34,625 nt of DNA from Candidatus Choladousia intestinigallinarum (GTDB taxonomy: Bacteria > Bacillota > Clostridia > Lachnospirales > Lachnospiraceae). The stretch lies in NCBI GenBank assembly GCA_018712605.1, contig DVGR01000063.1, positions 1-34,625 of the forward strand, read 5' to 3'. Both the position numbers and the translations under genes were made by a program. Position 1 is the first letter of the stretch, and every line of letters starts with the position of its first letter. Positions 22,263 through 32,299 of the stretch are shown piece after piece. The notes beneath the pieces were generated by a model. The model ran no database searches, was not told the origin of the DNA, and saw only the letters and a list, made by a program, of their open reading frames with translations.

Positions 22263-24359
22263 TTAGAATGCGACGGAAATCGTGCAGGGCGCTGTCCCGG
22301 TAAGTTCTATACTTTTGGCATCGGGCTGGCTGCATCCCACAGAGATCTGGAAGTGGCTTCCGCCGTCAATCCGGCAGCCTTCCTGGTCCACTACGGTAAA
22401 AGCTTTTGCCGGGACTGAGATGGAAAAGGTTTTTTCTTCCCCGGCTTTGAGGAAGATCCGGGTGAAACCCCAGAGGGAAGGATTCTTTGTGCCGCAGTCT
22501 GTATCTTGAGAGGAAAGATAGACTTGGATTACCTCCCCGGTATCCATTTTCCCGGTGTTTTTTGCAGTGGCTTCAATTCGGAAGGACTCTTTTGTACCGA
22601 CGGCCCTGGCGTCTGTGACTGAGACCGAGCTGTAGGTGAGACCGTAGCCAAAGGGATATTGGGCGCTTCCCTCCATAAAGCGGTAGGTACGTCCTTTCAT
22701 AGAATAATCTGTAAAATCTGGAAGCTCATCCAGAGATTCATAGAAGGTCAGAGGAAGCTTTCCAGAAGGGGAAACTTCGCCAAAGAGAATTTTGGCGGCG
22801 GCTTTTCCTCCCTCACATCCCGGATACCACATCTGCAGGATGGCGTCAAAATGGTCTCTGGCAAAGCCAAGATCCAGAGCGCTTCCAGAAAACACACAGA
22901 GAATTACAGGTTTTCCGGTCTCGGCCAGGCGCTCCATGAGTTCTCTCTGGGGAGCAGGCAAAAGCAGATCCGTCTTGTCCCCGGAAGCGTAGCTGTTACC
23001 AGTGTCTCCTTGCTCCCCTTCCAGGGATTCGTCAAGGCCCAGGCAGAGAAGCACCACATCGCTGTGCATGGCCACGGAAACGGCTTCGGAGAGCCGGTCT
23101 CCGGGCCAGGCCAGTTTCTCTGTACGGTCCTGAAACAGGTGGCAGCCAGCGGAAGTCAGAATCCTGACGGAATCCCCTGCGTAATCCTGGACACCCTCCT
23201 GCAGGGTCCGGTAGCGGGAGGCGGTGCCGTGGTAATTGCCCACTAAGGAAGCACGGCTGTCTGCGTTGGGACCGATTATGCCGATGGTTCTCAAAGCATC
23301 CTTTTTCAGGGGAAGGATGCCGTTATTTTTCAGAAGAACTATGCTTTCTTCAGCAGCCTGTTCAGCCAGCCTCAGATGCGTTGGCGCTTCCACCTGGGTA
23401 TACGGGATGCTGTCATACTCACTTCCATCGAGAAGCCCCAGAAGGATGCGGGTTGTAAACAGCCGGACGGCAGATTCGGTGATGGTTTCCTCAGACACCA
23501 GGCCATCCTGATAAGCCTTTAATATATGGAGATACGTGTTTCCGCAGTTTAAGTCGCAGCCATTGTTGATGGCCAGGGCGGCAGATTCTTTGGCAGTGGA
23601 GGTTACCATATGGTGTTCATGGAAATCCTCAATGGCCCAGCAGTCGGAAAGAAAATGACCCTGGAAGCCCCACTCATTGCGAAGCTTGTTCTGAAGAGAG
23701 GGGCTTGCGCAGCAAGGTTCCCCATTTAAACGGTTGTAAGCTCCCATAACACTTTCTACCTTTGCTTCTTTCACCAGAGCTTCAAAGGCAGGCAGATAGG
23801 TTTCCTCCATATCTTTTTTCGATGCCTGGGCGTCAAATTCGTGCCGTAAAGCTTCCGGGCCGGAATGGACTGCAAAGTGCTTGGCGCAGGCGGCGGCTTT
23901 CATGGTTTCACCGTTCCCCTGGAGGCCTTTTACAAAGGCTGTTCCCATAGTGCTGGTGAGAAAAGGATCTTCCCCGTAGGTTTCGTGACCCCGTCCCCAT
24001 CTTGGATCCCGGAAAATATTTACATTGGGGGCCCACATGGTCAACCCTTTGTAGATATCCCGGTCGCCAAGACGGGAAAAAGCATTATATTTTGCCCGGG
24101 CTTCCGTGGCGGCCGCATCTGCGATCTTTCCTACCAGCTCCGGGTCAAAGGTGGCGCCAAGCCCGATGGCCTGGGGGAAAATCGTGGCCTGTCCCCCTCT
24201 GGCGACGCCGTGGAGGGACTCGTTCCACCAGTTATAGGCAGGAATGCCAAGTCGTTTGATAGCGGGAGCGTCATATTTTAATTGACTGGCTTTTTCTTCC
24301 AGGGTCATTTGGGATACCAAGTATTCAGCTTTTTTTCTGGCGTCTTCTCTGTTCCTCAT
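22263..24359 (-). CDS. Glycoside hydrolase family 3 (beta-xylosidase or beta-glucosidase-like)
   Basis: This 698-residue retaining exo-glycosidase removes terminal beta-linked sugars. The (beta/alpha)8 domain (1-310) holds YNWWNESLHGVAR, WAPNVNIFRDPRWGRGHETYGEDP, K160H161 and the nucleophile D239 in LSDCWAI. The alpha/beta sandwich (320-560) and a C-terminal fibronectin-like domain (about 590-698) follow. The SDC-W context (rather than SDW) and the NIFRDPRWGRG-ETYGED block resemble xylosidase/arabinosidase-type GH3 more than classic BglX. No signal peptide is visible, so it probably acts on imported oligosaccharides in the cytoplasm. GGAGGT lies eight bases before the ATG. No transporter or regulator gene is adjacent, so the substrate stays open. 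Confidence 0.9.
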   Translation of the reverse strand: MRNREDARKKAEYLVSQMTLEEKASQLKYDAPAIKRLGIPAYNWWNESLHGVARGGQATIFPQAIGLGATFDPELVGKIADAAATEARAKYNAFSRLGDRDIYKGLTMWAPNVNIFRDPRWGRGHETYGEDPFLTSTMGTAFVKGLQGNGETMKAAACAKHFAVHSGPEALRHEFDAQASKKDMEETYLPAFEALVKEAKVESVMGAYNRLNGEPCCASPSLQNKLRNEWGFQGHFLSDCWAIEDFHEHHMVTSTAKESAALAINNGCDLNCGNTYLHILKAYQDGLVSEETITESAVRLFTTRILLGLLDGSEYDSIPYTQVEAPTHLRLAEQAAEESIVLLKNNGILPLKKDALRTIGIIGPNADSRASLVGNYHGTASRYRTLQEGVQDYAGDSVRILTSAGCHLFQDRTEKLAWPGDRLSEAVSVAMHSDVVLLCLGLDESLEGEQGDTGNSYASGDKTDLLLPAPQRELMERLAETGKPVILCVFSGSALDLGFARDHFDAILQMWYPGCEGGKAAAKILFGEVSPSGKLPLTFYESLDELPDFTDYSMKGRTYRFMEGSAQYPFGYGLTYSSVSVTDARAVGTKESFRIEATAKNTGKMDTGEVIQVYLSSQDTDCGTKNPSLWGFTRIFLKAGEEKTFSISVPAKAFTVVDQEGCRIDGGSHFQISVGCSQPDAKSIELTGTAPCTISVAF

Positions 24360-24593
24360 TTTTGCGATACCTCCTTCAGTCTTTCGGATAAATTAACTAT
24401 AACAGAAATCCACGAATTTTTCTTTGAAAATATTGCTTGTTGACTTCTAAAAATTGCTTTAGTGAACGATTGTGAATAACAGAGAATTTCCATAAGATTT
24501 TCACAAATTCAACACAAAAATAAAGTATATTGAGAGGGACAAGAAAGAGAACGCCAGGGATCGAATCCCGGCTGGGGGAAAGGAGCCATTGGA
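24360..24593. other. Divergent intergenic region between GH3 and htrA-like genes
   Basis: This 234-base AT-rich stretch must hold two divergent promoters. On the minus strand a good -10, TATAGT, lies 43 bases before the GH3 ATG without a matching -35, so that promoter may need an activator. On the plus strand TATATT near 24528 is a possible -10 for the protease gene. A compact GGGAT-CGA-ATCCC hairpin (24557-24569) lies just before the AAGGAG site (24580-24585). No riboswitch or small gene was recognised. Confidence 0.5.
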
Positions 24594-26087
24594 ATGGACT
24601 TAAAAAATAAGAATTTAAGAAGTGATCATACAGAACAGGAAAGCCGCAGAAAAAGAAATGCCTGGAAGAAGTATGGGGCAGTGATGATGGCCGGAGTTCT
24701 GCTGGCAGGCACTGCTGCCGCAGGAGGCTTCAGTCAGGAACCCCGGGAGGTGCAGGCAGAGGAGAAGCAGTCGGAGATCAGCCTGAATCTGGCATCTGAC
24801 CAGGAGGAAGAGACAGCAGAGGAAGAAGAAATTACAGAAGAAGAGACAGCAGAAGAAGAGACAGCAGAAGAAGAGACAGAAGCTGAAACAGAGGAAGAAA
24901 CAGAAGAAGAGACGGAGACTCCAGAGACGTATGACGCCATCGAGAATGCCAAATCGGTGGAGGGCGCCATTGTGACCACCGATGTTTCCGCAGTAGTGGA
25001 CGAGTTTATGCCCTGTATTGTGTCTATCACAAATTATTCTGTTCAGGAGCTGGAGACATTTTATTATGGAACCCAGGAGTTTGAAAGTATCGGCAGCGCC
25101 TCCGGGATTATTGTGGCCCAGAGTGACCAGGAGCTTCTGATTGCCACCAACAGCCATGTGGTAGAGGGATCAGAAGAGCTGAATGTCTGCTTTACAGCGG
25201 ATGCGGAAGATCCTGAGGATCTGATCGTTCCAGGCAAAGTAAAGGGTTCCGATGCGTCCCATGAGCTGGCGGTAGTGGCAGTGCAGATGGGAGATATTCC
25301 GGAAGATGTGAGAAGCCAGTTGAAAGTGGCTACATTGGGAAGGTCTGACGATCTTAAGGTAGGAGAGGCTGCCATAGCGGTGGGAAACGCCCTGGGCTAT
25401 GGACAGAGTGTTACTTCCGGCATTATCAGCGCCCTGAACCGGGAAGTGAGCCTGGACAACTTTTCCAGTGAGGTAATCCTTACTGATGCAGCGATTAATT
25501 ACGGGAACAGCGGCGGCGCCCTTCTGAATTCCAAAGGCGAAGTGATTGGTATCAACGTAGCGAAGGAAGTGGGAGACGATGCTGAGAATATGGGGTATTC
25601 TATCCCCATTGACACAGCTATTCCCATCCTGAAGGAGATGATCAATCGTGAGACCAGAGATAAAGCAGAAGACGGACACGGCTATATGGGAATTACCGTA
25701 GTGGACGTATCGGAGGAAGGAAAAGAGCTGTACGATATGCCGGCAGGCGCCTTTGTCTATGAGGTAACGGAAGGATCGGCGGCAGAAGAAGCAGGCATCC
25801 AGAAGGGCGATGTGGTGACATCTTTTGACGGTGTGTCCGTAGCAAGCTCAGACGCTCTGGTAGAGCTGCTGGAGTATTATGTGCCGGGAGAAACCGTGAT
25901 AGTAGAGGTTCAGACAGCCAACAACGGAGCCTATGAGGCCAGGGAAGTGGAAGTTACTCTTCAGGAAGGAAGCTCAGATGTGACGGAGGAAAAAAACTCT
26001 TCCCGGAACAAGGGAGATGACGAAGAAAAAGCAATTCCCGAAGAAGAATACGAAGAGTTTCCTTTCTATGGAGACGGCCTCTTTTAA
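24594..26087 (+). CDS. HtrA/DegP-like trypsin-fold serine protease with PDZ domain, membrane-anchored
   Basis: This 497-residue envelope quality-control protease has a basic N-terminus, one transmembrane or signal-anchor helix (about 28-46), a long Glu/Thr-rich linker (68-112), a trypsin-like domain (about 125-345) and a PDZ domain (about 360-460), then an acidic tail. The catalytic histidine H188 is in ATNSHVVEG and serine S306 in YGNSGGAL. At the usual aspartate position (TDLAV in relatives) the sequence reads SHELAV, so E224 replaces Asp. This may reduce or alter activity. The gene has AAGGAG eight bases before the ATG and is followed by a terminator-like hairpin. Confidence 0.88.
   Translation: MDLKNKNLRSDHTEQESRRKRNAWKKYGAVMMAGVLLAGTAAAGGFSQEPREVQAEEKQSEISLNLASDQEEETAEEEEITEEETAEEETAEEETEAETEEETEEETETPETYDAIENAKSVEGAIVTTDVSAVVDEFMPCIVSITNYSVQELETFYYGTQEFESIGSASGIIVAQSDQELLIATNSHVVEGSEELNVCFTADAEDPEDLIVPGKVKGSDASHELAVVAVQMGDIPEDVRSQLKVATLGRSDDLKVGEAAIAVGNALGYGQSVTSGIISALNREVSLDNFSSEVILTDAAINYGNSGGALLNSKGEVIGINVAKEVGDDAENMGYSIPIDTAIPILKEMINRETRDKAEDGHGYMGITVVDVSEEGKELYDMPAGAFVYEVTEGSAAEEAGIQKGDVVTSFDGVSVASSDALVELLEYYVPGETVIVEVQTANNGAYEAREVEVTLQEGSSDVTEEKNSSRNKGDDEEKAIPEEEYEEFPFYGDGLF
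24834..24875 (+). repeat. Short tandem repeat in the acidic linker of the HtrA-like protease
   Basis: Two perfect 15-bp units ACAGCAGAAGAAGAG (24846-24860, 24861-24875) follow a related 12-bp unit. They encode TAEEE repeats. In-frame slippage here would change linker length by five residues without breaking the gene. Confidence 0.8.
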
Positions 26088-26135
26088 AGATGAATAAATA
26101 TGAGGTTGAGGTCAAAAGCCCTCAGTTGTGACGTA

Positions 26136-26183
26136 AAAGCCAGTACGGCGCCTTAACAGGCTGCTGTGCTGGCTTTGTTCTTT
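26136..26183 (+). terminator. Probable terminator of the HtrA-like protease gene
   Basis: AAAGCCAGTACGGCGCC pairs imperfectly with GGCTGCTGTGCTGGCTTT around TTAACA, followed by GTTCTTTAT. The stem is long but bulged, and the U-tract is broken. Confidence 0.55.
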
Positions 26184-26223
26184 ATGTATGTAATAAAAAT
26201 TTAAAAAAACTGTAAAATAATAT

Positions 26224-26251
26224 TTGAAATTTTAGCAAAGTACGTTATAAT
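26224..26251 (+). promoter_or_regulatory. Promoter of the Big_2 surface protein gene
   Basis: TTGAAA (26224-26229), a 16-base spacer and a perfect TATAAT (26246-26251) lie 52 bases before the ATG at 26303. Confidence 0.8.
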
Positions 26252-26302
26252 ATGGAAAGAAGGACTTTTTGTAAAGTTTTTTTGAAAGGGAAGGAAGAGT
26301 TT

Positions 26303-27709
26303 ATGAATACAGGGAAAAAGAAATGGATCCTCAGGACCGCTCTGTTTTTGCTGATTGCTTTGCTGGCAGTGCCTCTTTCGGCATCCGCCGCATCCAAGGT
26401 TAAGCTGAATAAGACAGCGATTACCTTAAATAAAGGTAAGTCTTACCGGCTGAAAGTCTCCGGGACGAGCCGGAAAGTAACCTGGAGCAGTTCCAAGAAG
26501 TCTGTAGCCACGGTAAACAGCAGCGGCAAGGTGACGGCCAAGAAGAAAGGGACTGCCGTGATCACCGCAAAGGTAGGAACTAAGCGGTACCGCTGTAAGG
26601 TGACCGTAAAGCAGCCGGTAACTTCTGTTAAGCTCAATGCCAAGAGCAAAACCCTCACCAAAGGCTCCAGCGTTACGCTGAAAGCCACAGTGAGCCCTAC
26701 GAATGCCAACAATCGGGCTGTATCCTGGACCACCAGCAACAAAAAGGTGGCCACAGTCACATCTAAGGGGAAGGTAAAGGCGGTAGGCACAGGTACCGCT
26801 GTGATTACTGCCAAAGCCAAGGATGGAAGCAAGAAGTATGCCCGGTGTAAGATTACTGTGAAAGCCAATCAGACAACTTCCTCTGCTGCCTCTTCTGAGA
26901 AAACGCTTTTGACTCTCAGCAAGACAAAGGTTACTCTGGAGGAAGGCAAGACGACGACGCTGAAAGCTGTTGCGCCGGACGGCGTCCGTGTTACCTGGGG
27001 AAGTTCAAAGCCGGCAGTGGTTTCTGTATCATCCAGCGGTAAGCTTACCGCCAAGTCAGCGGGGAGTGCCGTAATTGCAGCCAGAAGAGTGGACGGAAAG
27101 AAGACTCTGTTCTGTACAGTGACCGTGAAAGAGAAGGAGAGCTCCGTATCAGCGGTGGCGGGGGCAGGAACAGCCAACGCCAAGAAGTTCTTAAGCATTC
27201 TTCAGAAATACTCCGATCAGGTCAAGAGCGACAGGGAGAACGGAATCAAATGGGGATATTCCAATTCCTCATCTCTGGCCAAGAGTACTTGGAGTGCAGC
27301 TTACAGTGCGTCCAGGACAAAGGGTGTTACCTACTGTAACTGTGCGCTTCTGCCAAGATGGGCCTTGAGAGAGATGGGAGTTATCGATTCCAAGAATTTC
27401 TGGGGGCTTATAGGAGGCGGAATACAGTTCAGGGGAGATGTGGAAGCACAGCTTCGGAGATACTGTGATATTATCCGGGTGTATAAGACTCCCGACCAGC
27501 TTTTGGCGGAGGGCAATCTTCTTCCGGGAGATATTTGTACCTGGGTAGAATACCAGCACACGAATGTCTATGCAGGCGACGGCCTTTGGTACGATGCGGG
27601 ACGAGGGGCGAATTATTCCAGCAGCGAGGGAGCCTTTACCTCCTTCGGCCCAGGAGCCACCGTAAATATGTCCGGAACCACCGTGGGCTATATTATCCGT
27701 TTCCGTTAA
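26303..27709 (+). CDS. Secreted Big_2-repeat protein with C-terminal NlpC/P60- or CHAP-like cysteine peptidase domain
   Basis: This 468-residue exported protein starts at the ATG at 26303, which follows an AAGGAAGAG site and gives a clean signal peptide (1-30, LSASAA-SK); an earlier in-frame ATG would spoil it. Three bacterial Ig-like (Big_2) domains cover about 32-102, 107-187 and 203-276, each ending with the G-x-V-T/K-A-K-x-x-G-T-A-V-I-T-A signature. After a linker, residues 292-468 form a domain with C345-N-C347 in VTYCNCALLPRWAL and H419 in YQHTNVYAGDGLWYDAG. That Cys then His-(N/V)-x-x-Y pattern is like NlpC/P60 or CHAP peptidases, which cut peptidoglycan stems. The domain is divergent, and the catalytic role is inferred. 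It stands alone with its own promoter. Confidence 0.85.
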   Translation: MNTGKKKWILRTALFLLIALLAVPLSASAASKVKLNKTAITLNKGKSYRLKVSGTSRKVTWSSSKKSVATVNSSGKVTAKKKGTAVITAKVGTKRYRCKVTVKQPVTSVKLNAKSKTLTKGSSVTLKATVSPTNANNRAVSWTTSNKKVATVTSKGKVKAVGTGTAVITAKAKDGSKKYARCKITVKANQTTSSAASSEKTLLTLSKTKVTLEEGKTTTLKAVAPDGVRVTWGSSKPAVVSVSSSGKLTAKSAGSAVIAARRVDGKKTLFCTVTVKEKESSVSAVAGAGTANAKKFLSILQKYSDQVKSDRENGIKWGYSNSSSLAKSTWSAAYSASRTKGVTYCNCALLPRWALREMGVIDSKNFWGLIGGGIQFRGDVEAQLRRYCDIIRVYKTPDQLLAEGNLLPGDICTWVEYQHTNVYAGDGLWYDAGRGANYSSSEGAFTSFGPGATVNMSGTTVGYIIRFR

Positions 27710-27780
27710 ATTTTCCATATTTTGGGAAGGCACGGAAGAACATAGACGGTTAAAGGAATTGTCTGGAAAAGCAGCGGTAA

Positions 27781-29148
<1,368 letters not shown>

Positions 29149-29156
29149 AAAAACAG

Positions 29157-29185
29157 TTGAAATCCCGCAAAACCTGTGCTAGAAT
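29157..29185 (+). promoter_or_regulatory. Promoter of secG
   Basis: TTGAAA (29157-29162), a 17-base spacer and TAGAAT (29180-29185), each five of six consensus bases, lie between eno and secG. Confidence 0.8.
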
Positions 29186-29217
29186 ATTCGTGTTTGACAT
29201 AGGAGGTGTGGATCACT

Positions 29218-29445
29218 GTGAGAATTTTCCTGACGATTATTTTTATATTAGTTTGCATTGCACTGAGTGTTATCGTTTTGGCCCAGCAGGGAAAAGAAAA
29301 CGGGCTGGGAGCCATCGGAGGTATGGGAGATACCTATTGGAGCAAAAATAAGGGCCGTTCTATTGAAGGGAATCTGGTAAAGTTTACCACGATCCTGGCA
29401 GTACTTTTCGTAGTTCTGGCGGTTATTTTGAATCTGAACTTTTAG
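29218..29445 (+). CDS. secG: Preprotein translocase subunit SecG
   Basis: This 75-residue membrane protein is part of the SecYEG export channel. The frame can start at GTG 29206 or GTG 29218. The first overlaps the AGGAGG (29201-29206), so 29218, 11 bases downstream, is preferred and gives the standard N-terminus MRIFLTIIFILVCIALSVIVLAQQGKENGLG. Two hydrophobic helices (about 2-21 and 53-73) flank a short glycine-rich loop with AIGGMGDTYW, typical of SecG. It has its own promoter and is followed by a terminator, with rnr and smpB downstream, the common secG-rnr-smpB order. Confidence 0.95.
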   Translation: MRIFLTIIFILVCIALSVIVLAQQGKENGLGAIGGMGDTYWSKNKGRSIEGNLVKFTTILAVLFVVLAVILNLNF

Positions 29446-29477
29446 GGTTTGATCCGACATACAGAGCAAAATTCAGG

Positions 29478-29516
29478 AGGGTTTTTCGTGTGTGATGCAT
29501 ACGGGAAACCCTTTTT
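29478..29516 (+). terminator. Intrinsic terminator after secG
   Basis: AGGGTTTTTCGTGTGT pairs with GCATACGGGAAACCCT (several G-U pairs) and ends in TTTTT. It separates secG from rnr, though some read-through is likely because no strong promoter was found in the 100 bases before rnr. Confidence 0.8.
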
Positions 29517-29616
29517 GGCGCCCCGATTTTTGTAGGTAAGTCTCTGGGACAGCCCTATAGAAAAACTTCCGGCAGGGTGCGGGAGGTTCGGGGTATTTTT
29601 GATTATGGGAGGAGAT

Positions 29617-31749
29617 ATGGGACTGACAGAAGAACAGTTTGAACGCCGCAGGGCGCTGATATATGATTTGATTTGCGACAGGCATTATGTGCCTATGAAA
29701 AAGAAAGAGATAGCTTCGCTGCTCCAGATTCCCAAGGAAGAGCGCGACAGCCTGCAGATGGTTCTGGAGAGCCTGATGGAGGAAGGGAAGATAGAGGTTA
29801 CTTCCAGAGGAAAATACAGGAAGACCGCTGATCAGATTCTTACGGGTACTTTTACTGCGCATCCCAGAGGCTTCGGCTTCGTCCAGGCGGAGGGGCGTGA
29901 AGAGGATATTTTCATACCTGAGGACCAGACTGGGCTGGCCATGCACTTAGATACAGTGCAGGTGCGTCTGGGGGAAAGAGCCGCTGGCAAACGGCAGGAA
30001 GGAACCATTGTAAAGATTTTAGACCACGGCCTGCATCAGTTGGTAGGGACGTATGAGAAGAGAAAAAATTACGGATTTGTGATTCCTGACAATCCAAGGA
30101 TTACCAGCGATATCTATATCTCCCAGGAGAACAGCCTGGGGGCTGTGCAGGGACACAAGGTTTTATTGACTTTGATCCGCTATGAGGAAAAAGGAAAAAA
30201 TCCAGAGGGAAAGGTTGATCTGATCATTGGCCACAGCAAAGATCCGGGAACTGATATACTTTCGGTTCTCTGTGCGAACGGCCTGCCTTTGGAGTTCCCC
30301 CCCAAGGCGGAAAAGGAAGCTCTGAGAGTGCCGGAACGAGTCTCTGACCAAGAAATAGAGGGCAGGAAAGATCTGAGGAACGTGCAGATGGTAACCATAG
30401 ACGGGGAAGATGCCAGAGATCTGGATGATGCGGTTTCCCTTTCTTTTGACGGAGAGCATTATCATCTTGGCGTCCATATCGCGGATGTGTCAGAGTATGT
30501 GCGGGAGGGTACAGCTCTGGACCGGGAGGCTCTGAAGCGGGGAACCAGCGTGTATCTGCCGGATCGAGTCATTCCCATGCTGCCGCCCAGGCTTTCAAAT
30601 GGAATCTGTTCCCTGAATGAAGGAGAGGAAAGACTTGCCCTTAGCTGTATGATGGAAATTGACAGAAAAGGCGAGATTCTTTCCCATGAGATTGCCCAGA
30701 CCGTGATCCGGGTGGACAGAAGGATGAGCTATAACCAGGTGAAAGCCATTCTGGCCCAGTCCGATCAGGGGCTGATGAGAGAATTTGCGCCCCTTGTACC
30801 CATGCTTCAGCAGATGGGAACCCTCTCAGGGCTTTTAAGGGCGAAGAGGAAAAAACGAGGATCTCTGGATTTTGATTTTCCAGAGGCGAAGCTGATCTTG
30901 GACGACAGAGGCGTTCCGGTAGAGATAAAGCCCTATGAAAAAAACGATGCCACCATGCTGATTGAAGACTTCATGCTGGCAGCCAATGAGACGGTGGCCC
31001 AGGATTTTTACTGGCAGGAGATCCCCTTTCTTTACCGGACGCATGAGACGCCGGATCCTGAGAAGATTAAGAAATTGGCTGCCTTTATAAGAAATTTCGG
31101 TTATGGGATCAAGGGAATTACCGATGAGGTGCATCCCAAGGAGCTGCAGAAGCTTCTTGCCAGAGTCGCCGATACGCCGGAAGAACCTGTGATCAGCCGT
31201 ATGACGCTGCGGTCCATGAAGCAGGCCTCGTACACCGTGCAGTGCAGCGGCCATTTCGGTCTGGCGGCCAGATATTACTGCCATTTTACATCCCCCATCC
31301 GCAGATATCCGGATCTTCAGATCCACCGGATTATAAAAGAGGTTCTGCGGGGGAAGATGACCCCAGAGAGGCTCCGGCACTATACAGACCTCCTTCCATC
31401 TGTAGCGGAACAGTCAAGCCTTTTGGAGCGGAGAGCCGAAGAGACGGAGAGAGAGACGGTAAAGATAAAGAAGGCGGAGTACATGATGGAACGCATCGGA
31501 AAGAAGTATTCCGGCATTGTCACGGGCATTACTTCCTACGGTATGTATGTGGAGCTGCCGAATACGGTAGAAGGGCTGGTACATGTCAGCCGCATGTACG
31601 ATGACCGGTATTATTTCCAGGAAGAGACCTGGGAGCTTGTGGGGATGGATACGGGCCGTGTGTTCCGCTTGGGAGATTCCGTGGATATCCGTGTGGTGAG
31701 TGCGGACAAGATGACGAAAAACATTGATTTTGAGCTGATAGAGAGCTGA
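29617..31749 (+). CDS. rnr: Ribonuclease R
   Basis: This 710-residue 3'-5' exoribonuclease degrades structured RNA and assists trans-translation. The ATG at 29617 is preferred because GGAGGAG (29608-29614) lies directly upstream; earlier in-frame starts overlap that site. Domains in order: N-terminal helix-turn-helix (about 1-70), two cold-shock domains (75-225), the RNB catalytic domain (about 240-570) with D262, D268, D270 and D271 in the DGEDARDLDDA motif and HFTSPIRRYPDLQIHR, and a C-terminal S1 domain (about 625-705). Unlike proteobacterial RNase R it has only a very short tail after S1. smpB starts 17 bases after the stop, so the two are co-transcribed. Confidence 0.96.
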   Translation: MGLTEEQFERRRALIYDLICDRHYVPMKKKEIASLLQIPKEERDSLQMVLESLMEEGKIEVTSRGKYRKTADQILTGTFTAHPRGFGFVQAEGREEDIFIPEDQTGLAMHLDTVQVRLGERAAGKRQEGTIVKILDHGLHQLVGTYEKRKNYGFVIPDNPRITSDIYISQENSLGAVQGHKVLLTLIRYEEKGKNPEGKVDLIIGHSKDPGTDILSVLCANGLPLEFPPKAEKEALRVPERVSDQEIEGRKDLRNVQMVTIDGEDARDLDDAVSLSFDGEHYHLGVHIADVSEYVREGTALDREALKRGTSVYLPDRVIPMLPPRLSNGICSLNEGEERLALSCMMEIDRKGEILSHEIAQTVIRVDRRMSYNQVKAILAQSDQGLMREFAPLVPMLQQMGTLSGLLRAKRKKRGSLDFDFPEAKLILDDRGVPVEIKPYEKNDATMLIEDFMLAANETVAQDFYWQEIPFLYRTHETPDPEKIKKLAAFIRNFGYGIKGITDEVHPKELQKLLARVADTPEEPVISRMTLRSMKQASYTVQCSGHFGLAARYYCHFTSPIRRYPDLQIHRIIKEVLRGKMTPERLRHYTDLLPSVAEQSSLLERRAEETERETVKIKKAEYMMERIGKKYSGIVTGITSYGMYVELPNTVEGLVHVSRMYDDRYYFQEETWELVGMDTGRVFRLGDSVDIRVVSADKMTKNIDFELIES

Positions 31750-31766
31750 GGAGGGGATAGGATAGC

Positions 31767-32231
31767 ATGAAAGAGTCGGTAAAACTCATTGCCAATAACA
31801 AGAAAGCATATCACGATTATTTTATAGAAGAGACGTACGAGGCAGGAATCGCCCTCCACGGCACGGAGGTAAAATCTCTGCGTATGGGGAAATGCAGCAT
31901 CAAAGAGTCCTTTATCCGGGTTGAACAGGGCGAGGTCTACATTTACGGTATGCACATAAGCCCCTACGAAAAGGGAAATATCTTCAACAAAGATCCCCTG
32001 CGGGTAAAGAAGCTTCTTCTCCACCGGGGGGAGATCAATAAGATTACCGGCAGGATTGCCGTAAAGGGGTATACCCTGGTTCCTCTCAGGGTTTATTTTA
32101 AAGGCAGTCTGGCCAAAGTGGAGATTGGACTGGCCAAAGGAAAGAAGCTCTATGACAAGCGCCAGGATATTGCCAAGAAGGATCAGAGACGGGAAGCAGA
32201 GAGAGATTTCAAGGTAAAAAATCTGTACTGA
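31767..32231 (+). CDS. smpB: SsrA-binding protein SmpB
   Basis: This 154-residue protein binds tmRNA and brings it to stalled ribosomes for trans-translation. It shows the family pattern: [29 protein letters not shown], then [35 protein letters not shown] and the basic C-terminal tail that enters the mRNA channel ([24 protein letters not shown]). The length is standard. It follows rnr by 17 bases with GAGGAGGGG upstream. The expected partner gene ssrA is not visible downstream; a consensus promoter and an insertion sequence occupy that place. Confidence 0.97.
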   Translation: MKESVKLIANNKKAYHDYFIEETYEAGIALHGTEVKSLRMGKCSIKESFIRVEQGEVYIYGMHISPYEKGNIFNKDPLRVKKLLLHRGEINKITGRIAVKGYTLVPLRVYFKGSLAKVEIGLAKGKKLYDKRQDIAKKDQRREAERDFKVKNLY

Positions 32232-32245
32232 TCCCAACTTTCTGA

Positions 32246-32274
32246 TTGACAGGCAGGGAGGGAAGGATTATACT
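32246..32274 (+). promoter_or_regulatory. Near-consensus promoter downstream of smpB (candidate ssrA promoter)
   Basis: A perfect TTGACA (32246-32251), exactly 17 bases, then TATACT (32269-32274) start 15 bases after the smpB stop. It is one of the best promoters in the window and points away from smpB, at the position where tmRNA genes commonly start. The left inverted repeat of the insertion sequence begins at 32277, before the predicted start site near 32281. Confidence 0.75.
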
Positions 32275-32276
32275 CC

Positions 32277-32289
32277 GGTTTTTGACAGT
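32277..32289 (+). repeat. Left terminal inverted repeat of the IS
   Basis: GGTTTTTGACAGT is the inverse of the right end apart from one base. It begins two bases after the -10 box of the promoter behind smpB. Confidence 0.7.
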
Positions 32290-32299
32290 AAAAAAAGTT

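Noticed and set aside
24551-24575. tRNA T-arm-like sequence (GGGATCGAATCCC) before the HtrA-like gene
   Set aside because: No acceptor, D or anticodon arms are found around it and there is no 3' CCA context; it is a simple hairpin before the ribosome site.
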